From Myxococcales bacterium (GTDB taxonomy: Bacteria > Myxococcota_A > Polyangia > Polyangiales > Polyangiaceae): a stretch of 64,000 nt of DNA. The first letter of the stretch is position 1. Each line of letters starts with the position of its first letter. The stretch spans positions 62,001 through 126,000 of the forward strand of contig SECP01000048.1 of the NCBI GenBank assembly GCA_004193285.1. Reading direction: 5' to 3'. The notes below the pieces were generated by a model, which was given only the letters and a program-made list of their open reading frames with translations, ran no database searches and had not been told where the DNA came from. Shown here piece by piece: positions 42,119 to 49,640 of the stretch. The translations under genes were made by a program, and so were the position numbers.

Positions 42119-43233
42119 TGGCCGCGTCTCTCACCTCGCTCGCGCGGTGGCTGTTCGCGCTCGCCGTGGGTTGCGCCCTGGCTACGGCTTGCGTGCGTTC
42201 GGAGCCGCCCAAGGCATTCATCTGCACGTCCAAGGACGACTGCGAAGAGCACGAGACATGCCGGTCCGGCCAGTGCGAGCCCATCGATAGCTGCACGATA
42301 GACTACGAGTGCTACGCGAACCTGAAGGTTTGCCGCGACCGCCGATGCGTCTCGGTAGAGTGCACGTACCTCAGCGACGAAAACTGCGGCGGCTACGGCT
42401 GCGACGTGGAAAGAAACGTCTGCTACACAACCTGCAGCACCGACGACCAGTGCCCGTACGAGGCCTACTGCGACCAAGGGTCGTGCATTCCCGGGCAGCG
42501 CCTCTTACCGAGTGGCCAGGGGTGCTCGTTGAACGTGGAATGCGAGTCGGGCACCTGCTGCGCGCGGAGCTCCGGCAGTGTGTGCGCGGATCGCTGTGAG
42601 CCGGCGGGCACTGCCTGCACCGCTGCACAAGAGTGCAAAGACAAGTACTGCTGCGCGCAACCCCTCGGCGGCTCGGTCTGCTCGAGCTCGCCCTGCGTGT
42701 TGACGTCCTGCGCGGAGGACGAAGACTGCGAGTCCACCGAGTACTGCAGCGCCGCGGGTCGCTGCATGCGGCTACTGGTCGCGGGGGCGAGCTGCAAGGC
42801 TCCCCGCGAGTGCCAGAGCGGCGCGTGCGCTGCCAGCGTGTGCCGAGGCGAGGGCAGCGCCGGCGACCTTTGCGACAAGAGCTACGAATGTGAGGCGGGC
42901 CGCAAGTGCTGCGCCATGAACCTGTACCGCCGCGAGTGTCACCCGGAGAGCGCGTCCTGTTTGGCCGAGACAGGCTACCCCTGCGACTACAGCTACCAGT
43001 GCGCGGACAATCGCTGCGAGTCGAACGGCTTCTGCAGCAAGGCTTGCGACACGAGCGCCGACTGCGGCGTCGGCCCGTTCGGCCAGAACGTGTGCGTCGA
43101 GTCGCTGGGCATCAAGCTTTGCCACCCGGGGTGCACGACGAGCACGGAGTGCGAAAGCAACTACAACTTCGACTTCTACGGAGCCATCTGCAAAGTCTCG
43201 AGCGCGCAGGGCTACTGCGACGCCGACCTTTGA
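42118..43233 (+). CDS. Cysteine-rich lipoprotein with Dickkopf-like repeats
   Basis: The product is 371 aa. The signal ends LATAC (Cys25). The mature part holds over 50 cysteines in repeated blocks of the form C-x5-C-x6-CxxGxC, such as CTSKDDCEEHETCRSGQC and CSTDDQCPYEAYCDQGSC. These resemble the small disulphide modules of the myxobacterial Dickkopf-like proteins. It lies in one transcript with the serine protease and may be its substrate or co-factor on the surface; this is inference from coupling alone. Confidence 0.85.
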   Translation: MAASLTSLARWLFALAVGCALATACVRSEPPKAFICTSKDDCEEHETCRSGQCEPIDSCTIDYECYANLKVCRDRRCVSVECTYLSDENCGGYGCDVERNVCYTTCSTDDQCPYEAYCDQGSCIPGQRLLPSGQGCSLNVECESGTCCARSSGSVCADRCEPAGTACTAAQECKDKYCCAQPLGGSVCSSSPCVLTSCAEDEDCESTEYCSAAGRCMRLLVAGASCKAPRECQSGACAASVCRGEGSAGDLCDKSYECEAGRKCCAMNLYRRECHPESASCLAETGYPCDYSYQCADNRCESNGFCSKACDTSADCGVGPFGQNVCVESLGIKLCHPGCTTSTECESNYNFDFYGAICKVSSAQGYCDADL

Positions 43234-43394
43234 AGCGGCTCCCCCTCCTTAGCAACGTTCGCGGCAAAGCGGCCGCTCCGGGCCGTCCTCGGGGCCAACG
43301 AAGCCGGTCCCGAGCCGGCACGAACAGCGTCAGAAGTTGGCTGAGGCGCAGCGCGACCTGGACGAGGCTCACGGCCGCGGCCAAGCTAGCCTTC

Positions 43395-43859
43395 GTGGTG
43401 GACGCGAGAGCTTTTGGGCAGCTTCGGCTCAGGTCTTCACTCAGCAGGGGTTTCGGGCTCGCCGGGCTCGGGCTGGGGTTCGCGCTCGTCGCGGCAAGCT
43501 GCATACCGCTCGGGACCCCTCGCATCGAGGACGCGTCCGCCCCGCGCGAATACGGCTCCGCCATGCGGCCGCAGAAGCTATGCGCCACCGAGGTAGAGGT
43601 GGTGCGCTCGGTCGCTGAGGCCAATCGGCCCTACCGCGAGGTCGCGAACCTCTCTGCCAACTGCTACCCCGGCGTCCCTACCGAATGTGAACGCCGCTTG
43701 CTGGACCGCGCCTGCGAGCTCGATGCGGACGCCATCATCCTCACGGAGGCTCGAACCGGCGGCACTCCTCCGGGGGCTAGCGCGGACTCTCGCGTCGTTC
43801 GCTCCGCCCTCGCGGTGCGGTGGACCGAGCCGTCTCCCGCTTCGTCTTCGAGCCAGTGA
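43395..43859 (+). CDS. Small DUF4156-like lipoprotein
   Basis: A GTG at 43395 or 43398 gives about 154 aa with a basic n-region, a glycine-rich hydrophobic stretch and lipobox VAASC. The mature domain (CATEVEVVRSVAEANRPYRE ... CERRLLDRACELDADAIILTEA) resembles small RcsF/DUF4156-type proteins with two disulphides. The start is not certain because no good ribosome site is visible. It is convergent with a hybrid histidine kinase. Confidence 0.6.
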   Translation: MVDARAFGQLRLRSSLSRGFGLAGLGLGFALVAASCIPLGTPRIEDASAPREYGSAMRPQKLCATEVEVVRSVAEANRPYREVANLSANCYPGVPTECERRLLDRACELDADAIILTEARTGGTPPGASADSRVVRSALAVRWTEPSPASSSSQ

Positions 43860-43901
43860 GCCGCGGCCGCTGAGCGCAGCGGGTCGACGGCGGGTGAGGG
43901 C

Positions 43902-44996
43902 TCAGGCGCGGGGCAAGCGCGCTACGAAGCGAGTCGCAGCGTGGTCGCTGTGCGCGGCGATGGCGCCGCCGTGCGCGCTGACGATCTGCTCGACGATGTA
44001 GAGCCCCAGCCCGACCCCGGTACCCGGCACCTTCCCGGTGGCGCGTCGGAAGGGCAAAAAGAGCTGGGCGAGCACGTCCGGCGCGATCGGTTGGCCGACG
44101 TTACTCACGCTCATCTCGACCGCTGCCGAGTCGGTGCCGTCCAGCCGAATCAGGACCGGAGTGCCGGGCGCACCGTGCTCTACCGCGTTGCAAATCAAGT
44201 TGGTGCAGACCTGCGCGAGGCGCTCCGGATCCCAATTTCCGACGCAATCCCCTACTACCTGCAAGTCGAAGGACTTCTCCGGATGCGAGGACTTCATCTC
44301 CTCGACGATGCCGGCCGCGGCGGCCGCGAAGTCCGTGGGCGCGCGGTGGATGGGCATGCCGGTTTCGGGACGAATCCGGGTAAAATCCAGCATCTCCTCG
44401 ATCATGTGCTTCATGCGCCCGGCGGCGCGGCGCTGGATCTCCGCGCTCTTGCTCAAGGGGGACCCTGCGAGCGCGCTCACCAAAGCGCCATTCGCCATGA
44501 AGATCGAGTTGAGCGGCTGCCGTAGGTCGTGCGCGAGCATGCCCATGAAGCGCTCGCGAAAATCCGCTTCGACGCGGAGCTGCTTTTCGGTGGCCAGTAG
44601 CTTCCGATGGAGGGCTGCGGACCGCACGAGGGCAGCGACTCGAGCGTTCAGCTCCGGGGTGAGGAACGGCTTGCGCACGAAATCGTTCGCGCCGGCCGCG
44701 AGCCCTTCGAGCAAGCTCTCGTTCGTGCTGTTGGCGGTCAAAATCAAGATCGGCAGTTGCGCCGAGTCCACCGTTTGCCGCACGAAGCGGCACACGTCCA
44801 CGCCGGACATGTCCGGCATGTGCCAGTCCAGCACCAGGAGCTCGGGGGCTTCGCCGAGCGAGAGCGTCTCCAACACCGCCGCGCCGCCATCGAATACCGT
44901 CACGTCATAGCGCGCGCTCAGCGCCGTTTGGCAGACCCGAGCCTGGAGCGGACTGTCGTCCACCACCCACACGGTTGGTCCGGCGCCCTCAGCCAA
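43902..44996 (-). CDS. REC-histidine kinase hybrid
   Basis: The product is 364 aa. An N-terminal receiver (VVDDS, Asp57 in LVLDWHMPDMSG, KPF) is fused to a HisKA (His156 in MLAHDLRQPLNS) and a HATPase (CNAVEHG, GTGVGLGLYIV). No sensor domain or membrane segment is present, so it reads its input from an upstream kinase through its own receiver. The ATG is 8 nt inside the end of the next hybrid kinase gene. Both are divergent from the chemosensory operon. Confidence 0.93.
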   Translation of the reverse strand: MAEGAGPTVWVVDDSPLQARVCQTALSARYDVTVFDGGAAVLETLSLGEAPELLVLDWHMPDMSGVDVCRFVRQTVDSAQLPILILTANSTNESLLEGLAAGANDFVRKPFLTPELNARVAALVRSAALHRKLLATEKQLRVEADFRERFMGMLAHDLRQPLNSIFMANGALVSALAGSPLSKSAEIQRRAAGRMKHMIEEMLDFTRIRPETGMPIHRAPTDFAAAAAGIVEEMKSSHPEKSFDLQVVGDCVGNWDPERLAQVCTNLICNAVEHGAPGTPVLIRLDGTDSAAVEMSVSNVGQPIAPDVLAQLFLPFRRATGKVPGTGVGLGLYIVEQIVSAHGGAIAAHSDHAATRFVARLPRA

Positions 44997-46626
44997 CCAC
45001 GCTTCTCCGTGCCGATTTACCGGTGACTTTCGCGATCGCCTCCAGCAAATCTGCAGCCTCGACCGGCTTCGTGACGTACGCGTCGAAGCCCGCGAGCAGC
45101 GACTGCGCGCGATCCTCCGAGCGAGCGTAAGCGGTGATGGCGATCGCGGGGATGCTGCCGCCCGCGGCGCTGGTGCGTAGCCGCACTTTGCGCAGCAGCG
45201 AGAGGCCGTCTTCCTCCGGCATGCCGATGTCCGAGAGCAAGACGTCCGGGAGGGAGCGATCGAGCTCGGCGAGCGCGTGACGCGCGCTCGTCGCGGTCTC
45301 TACGTGCGCGCCGTGCTGGCGCAGGAGAAGCGCGGTCACTTCGCGACCGTCTTCGTCGTCGTCCACCAAGAGCACGCGCGTGCCGCGAAGCACCTCCTGC
45401 AGGGCGTCCGGCGGCTGGCTGCGGCTCCTCGGCGCGGTGGCGGTGACCGACCCCGGCATCGAAGGAAGGAAGACGGTAAAGGCGCTACCTTGGCCGAGCC
45501 CGGCGCTCGCTGCGCTCACGCGCCCGCCATGCAGGTCTACCAAGTGCCTCACGATCGCCAGCCCCAAGCCGAGGCCGCCGTGGCTGCGCGTGAAGCTCGA
45601 CTGCGCTTGTTGGAAGCGGTCGAAGACGTGGGGCAGAGTTTCCGGCGCGATGCCCTGGCCGTCGTCTTCGACGACGAGCTCGACTCCTCCGGCCACCGCG
45701 CGCAGCGCGACGTAGATGCTGCCGCCGCCAGGAGTGAACTTGAGCGCGTTGACCAGCAGATTCCAGACCACCTGCTGCAGGCGCGCCCCGTCGCCCATGA
45801 GCGTGGGTAGCTCCGACGCCACCTCCGTCCGAATGGCGAGGCGCTTGGCTTCCGCGCCCGGACGGAGCGCTTTGATGGCCGCCGCGACGACCTCGGTCAT
45901 GTCGGTCGGCTCGAGCGAGAGCTGGAGCTTGCCCGACGTGATGCGCGAGACATCCAGCAAGTCTTCGATCAGCCGCGCCTGCGCGCGCACGTTGCGGTCG
46001 ATGGTCTCGAGCGCGTCGCTCACTCGCTCCGGCGGGAGCGCGCCGCTCCGTAGCAAGCTCACCCAACCCGAAATCGCATTCAGCGGAGTGCGGAGCTCGT
46101 GGGAAACGGTGGCCAAGAAGTCGTCCTTCGAGCGATTGGCCTGCTCCGCGCGCTGAGTCGCCTCACGAGCCTGCTGCTGCTCGTTGCGCAGAGCGTCACT
46201 CAGCTGGCGCAGGCGGTGTAGCCCCGTTACCCGCGCCAGCAGCTCGGCGTCGTCGTACGGCTTGGCCAGGTAGTCGTTCGCTCCGGCCGACAAGCCTTCC
46301 ACGATGTCCTGCTTGCCGTGCTGCACCGTGAGCATGAGGATGGGCAGGGACGTCTCGTTCAAGGTGCCCCGTACGAAGCGCAGGACCTCGATGCCGGACA
46401 TGCCCGGAAGGCGCCAATCCAGCACCAGCACCTGCGGCGGTCCGGCGGTGGAAAGCCGCTCGATCATCGCCGGGCCGTCCGCAAAGAGCTCCACCTGAAA
46501 GGCGTGCGCGAGGGGGCGACGCGCCATTTCGGCTTCGAGCGGGCTGTCCTCGACGATCCAAACCGAGCCGGTCAGGACCAGGCTCCTTTTTGTACTTTTC
46601 GTCGCATAGCCGACCAGCAGGCCCAT
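44989..46626 (-). CDS. REC-histidine kinase-REC hybrid
   Basis: The product is 545 aa. The domain order is receiver (Asp70 in LVLDWRLPGMSG), short coiled coil, HisKA (His176 in LATVSHELRTPLNA), HATPase (NALKFTPGG, GLGLGLAIV) and a second receiver (LLSDIGMPEEDG). It is cytosolic with no sensor region. The ATG at 46626 is used; the frame opens earlier at 46695. Its tail overlaps the following REC-kinase gene, so the two probably form a phosphorelay. Confidence 0.92.
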   Translation of the reverse strand: MGLLVGYATKSTKRSLVLTGSVWIVEDSPLEAEMARRPLAHAFQVELFADGPAMIERLSTAGPPQVLVLDWRLPGMSGIEVLRFVRGTLNETSLPILMLTVQHGKQDIVEGLSAGANDYLAKPYDDAELLARVTGLHRLRQLSDALRNEQQQAREATQRAEQANRSKDDFLATVSHELRTPLNAISGWVSLLRSGALPPERVSDALETIDRNVRAQARLIEDLLDVSRITSGKLQLSLEPTDMTEVVAAAIKALRPGAEAKRLAIRTEVASELPTLMGDGARLQQVVWNLLVNALKFTPGGGSIYVALRAVAGGVELVVEDDGQGIAPETLPHVFDRFQQAQSSFTRSHGGLGLGLAIVRHLVDLHGGRVSAASAGLGQGSAFTVFLPSMPGSVTATAPRSRSQPPDALQEVLRGTRVLLVDDDEDGREVTALLLRQHGAHVETATSARHALAELDRSLPDVLLSDIGMPEEDGLSLLRKVRLRTSAAGGSIPAIAITAYARSEDRAQSLLAGFDAYVTKPVEAADLLEAIAKVTGKSARRSVVG

Positions 46627-46769
46627 AGCATTGGGCCGATGTTGCGGCGTACAGTTTTCAGAATTGTGGCAAAAGGCGACCGACGGTCGCCGCACCCAAA
46701 TCGGGACCCCTCGCTGCGCCGCTTGTGGCCGCCGCCGAATCGAACGATAAAACGACCGGATCTCATCTC

Positions 46770-47147
46770 GTGAGCAAAATTCTCGTCGTCGACGACAGCA
46801 AGGTAATGCGCGACATGGTCGTCGCCTGCTTACGTGGTCTCGCGGGCGCCACCTTCACGCAGGCCGCCAGCGGGCTCGAGGCCATCGAGCGCCTGTCGCT
46901 CGCGCACTTCGACGCCGCGGTGCTGGACCTGAACATGCCGGACATCTCGGGCATCGAGGTGCTGGAGTTCGTGCGCGCTCAAGACCGCCTCAAGAACCTA
47001 CCCATCATCGTCGTTACCACGCGCGGTGACGACGACTCCCGCGCCCAGGCCCTCGCCGCCGGCGCGTCCAACTACATGACGAAGCCTTTCACGCCCGAGG
47101 CCATCGTCGCAGCCGTGAGCGCCCTGCTAGAACCTGGGTCGAGCTAA
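46770..47147 (+). CDS. cheY: Single-domain response regulator, CheY-like
   Basis: A GTG start gives 125 aa, a bare receiver: VVDDSKVMRD, phospho-acceptor Asp53 (VLDLNMPDISG), VVTTRGD with the switch Thr, and KPFTPEA. It is the first gene of the chemosensory operon, 1 nt before cheA, so it is the likely CheA output. An ATG at 46725 is also in frame; the GTG is preferred because it starts right at the first strand. Confidence 0.88.
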   Translation: MSKILVVDDSKVMRDMVVACLRGLAGATFTQAASGLEAIERLSLAHFDAAVLDLNMPDISGIEVLEFVRAQDRLKNLPIIVVTTRGDDDSRAQALAAGASNYMTKPFTPEAIVAAVSALLEPGSS

Positions 47148-47148
47148 T

Positions 47149-49155
47149 TTGCCCGCGCCGCACCTGGCAGAGTTCGTGTCTGCTTACGTGCTCGAGACCG
47201 AGGAGCACCTCGGCGCGGCCAACACGCACTTGCTAGCGACCGAGACGGCGCTCCGCGCTGGTGAATCCAACCTGCGCGGCGTGCGCGAGGTATTTCGTGC
47301 GCTCCACACCGTCAAAGGGCTCTCCGCGATGGTCGGCGTGGAGCCCGTCGTCACGCTCTCGCACCGCATGGAGGCGCTCCTCCGCAGCGCAGATCGCAGC
47401 CAATCGCGCTTGCCGCTCGGCGCGGTGGACGTGCTGCTGCGCGGCGTGCAAGCCATCGAGCAGCGGGTCAGCGCGTTTCGGGATGGCCGCGCGGTGGAGC
47501 CGGCGCCCCTCGCGCTCCTGCGCGAGATAGACTCGTTCGACGCGGAAGCTCCGACCGCCGCCACCGGCAGGTTGGAGCTGGACTTGCCGCCGGAGCTCGC
47601 GAGCAAGCTGGGCGCCGCGGAGCTCGAGCAACTTCAGAGCGGCCTCGCCGCGGGCAAGCACGCGGTGTGCGTGAGCTTCGAGCCCTCGACGGAAAAGGCC
47701 GAGCGTGGGGTGACGATCAAAGTGGTGCGCGAGGCGCTCGAAAAGCTGGGTGAGATCGTCAAGGTCGTCCCGGTCGCGCTGCAGGGCTCCGCCAGCGGAG
47801 CTGGCCTCGCGTTCGCCATCATTTTGCTCACCGCTCACGAGCACGCGCAAATCGCGGCCGCGGTGGACGACGCGATCTCGATCTCTTCCATTGCCGCTCC
47901 GACCCAGCTGCCGGCGTCACCGCTGGAGGTGGAGCTCGGGGTGCGCGAGCACGATCTCGAAACCCAGCAGCAGGGCTTCGTCCGGGTCAACGTCGCGCGG
48001 CTAGACGAGTCGGTCGAGCGGCTCTCCGCCCTGATCGTGAACCGCTTTCGCATGAACCGCGCGATCGCCAAACTCGCGTCCGCGGGGGTGGACACGCGTG
48101 AGCTGCTGCAGATTCAGAACGAGAGCGGCCGGCAGCTCCGCGATCTGCGCGCCGCGATCTTTCGCGTCCGAATGGTGCCGACTGCGGATTTGCTCGAGCG
48201 CATTCCCCTCTTGGTGCGCGGGCTGCGTCGCGCGGTGGACCGCGCGGTAAACGTGCAGATCGATGCGGGGACGACCGAGGTCGACAAGGCCGTCGCGGAG
48301 CGGCTCTTCCCCGCCCTGGTGCACCTGGTCAGAAACGCGGTGGACCACGCCATCGAGACGCCCGACGAGCGGGTTCGCCGCGGCAAACCCGCGGAAGGGC
48401 TGCTCAAGATCAGCTGCGCAGCTCGCTCGGACACGTGGCTCGAGCTCTCGGTGGAGGACGACGGGCGCGGCATCGACCGAGAAGCGGTCGCGCGAAAGGC
48501 GCGGCGCGAAGTGCCCGCGTCCGAGGCCGCGCTGCTGGAGCTGCTCTGCGAGCCGGGGCTGTCGACGCGCGAGGTCGCGACGACGACCAGCGGCCGTGGC
48601 ATGGGCATGGAGATCGTGAAGCGCACCATCGAGCAGCTGGGTGGTGAGCTGTTCCTACGCACGGAGCTCGGAGTCGGGAGCACCTTCGTCTTGCGCGTGC
48701 CCCTCTCGCTCTCGATCGTGGACGGCTTCTCCTTCGAGTGCCGTACCCAGCGCTTCGTGGTGCCGGTCGCGAGCGTGGACGAGATCATCGAGGTGGACGA
48801 CGCCTCGCTCGTGCACAGCCCTGCTTCCACCCGCGGTGGGGCGCGGGTGGCGATGCTGGAGCGGCGTGGTCAAGTCGTACCGCTGCTCTCGCTGGCGGGG
48901 GTGCTGGGTCTGCCCGAGGCCGGCTCCGACAAGAAAGCGCTGATCGTGCGGCGCGGGGCCGAGGCGGTCGCCTTCGCGGTGGACCGCATGCTGGGGCAGC
49001 AAGAAGTCGTGGTGCGCCCGCTCGAGGACCAGCTGGTGCGCGTGCGAGGCGTCGCCGGGGCGACCGACCTGGGCGACGGCAAGCCCACGCTGGTGCTGGA
49101 TTTGGCAGGCTTGGGAGCGGCGCTCAGCCGCCGAGAGCTGGAGCTACGATCATGA
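47149..49155 (+). CDS. cheA: Chemotaxis histidine kinase CheA
   Basis: The product is 668 aa starting at a TTG. Domains: P1 HPt (His53 in ALHTVKGLSAMVG), a P2-like middle segment (about 145-250), P3 dimerisation (about 285-345), P4 HATPase (HLVRNAVDHAIE near 395, DDGRGID, SGRGMGMEIV) and a CheW-like P5 (about 520-665). It autophosphorylates on His53 and passes phosphate to CheY and CheB. The stop overlaps the cheW ATG (ATGA). Confidence 0.95.
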   Translation: MPAPHLAEFVSAYVLETEEHLGAANTHLLATETALRAGESNLRGVREVFRALHTVKGLSAMVGVEPVVTLSHRMEALLRSADRSQSRLPLGAVDVLLRGVQAIEQRVSAFRDGRAVEPAPLALLREIDSFDAEAPTAATGRLELDLPPELASKLGAAELEQLQSGLAAGKHAVCVSFEPSTEKAERGVTIKVVREALEKLGEIVKVVPVALQGSASGAGLAFAIILLTAHEHAQIAAAVDDAISISSIAAPTQLPASPLEVELGVREHDLETQQQGFVRVNVARLDESVERLSALIVNRFRMNRAIAKLASAGVDTRELLQIQNESGRQLRDLRAAIFRVRMVPTADLLERIPLLVRGLRRAVDRAVNVQIDAGTTEVDKAVAERLFPALVHLVRNAVDHAIETPDERVRRGKPAEGLLKISCAARSDTWLELSVEDDGRGIDREAVARKARREVPASEAALLELLCEPGLSTREVATTTSGRGMGMEIVKRTIEQLGGELFLRTELGVGSTFVLRVPLSLSIVDGFSFECRTQRFVVPVASVDEIIEVDDASLVHSPASTRGGARVAMLERRGQVVPLLSLAGVLGLPEAGSDKKALIVRRGAEAVAFAVDRMLGQQEVVVRPLEDQLVRVRGVAGATDLGDGKPTLVLDLAGLGAALSRRELELRS

Positions 49156-49640
49156 ACGGCCTGTACATCGTCTTCAAGGTGGCGGAGAGCGACTACGCGA
49201 TCTCGGCCGAGCAGGTGCTGCAGCTCGAGTCCTTCAGCGGAGTGACGGCGGTGCCCGGCACCCTGCCGCACGTCACCGGCATCGTTCAGGTGCGCGGGCG
49301 CATCGTGCCCGTCGTCGATCTGCGCCTGCTGTTCGGCGAGCCGCCGACGGAGGCCGCCTTGGACACGCGCATCATCGTCGTGGAGCTCGGCGAGCGCACG
49401 GTAGGGCTGAGGGTGGACAGCAGCCGCGAGGTGCTGAAGCTCGCTTCCGAGCAATTTCACGCCACTCCCAGCGTGGTTTCGGATCGCTCGCGCGGCTTCG
49501 TGCGCGGCGTCGCGCGGGTCGGCCCGCGCCTACTGATGCTGCTCAATCTCGCGAAAGTGTTAGGAGAGGAAGAACTGCATGACGACTCGGACCACATCCT
49601 CGATGACGGCAGCGCTCGACGCCGCGCTCTCCCAGGCTGA
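49152..49640 (+). CDS. cheW: Chemotaxis adaptor CheW
   Basis: The product is 162 aa of the CheW fold: YIVFKVAESDYAISAEQVLQLE, GIVQVRGRIVPVVDLRLLFG with the conserved Arg-Gly-x-(hydrophobic) motif, and VGLRVDSSREVLKL. It links the receptor to CheA. The last 62 nt overlap the start of the mcp gene in another frame, so its C-terminal 20 residues (EEELHDDSDHILDD and beyond) are shared coding DNA. Confidence 0.92.
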   Translation: MNGLYIVFKVAESDYAISAEQVLQLESFSGVTAVPGTLPHVTGIVQVRGRIVPVVDLRLLFGEPPTEAALDTRIIVVELGERTVGLRVDSSREVLKLASEQFHATPSVVSDRSRGFVRGVARVGPRLLMLLNLAKVLGEEELHDDSDHILDDGSARRRALPG

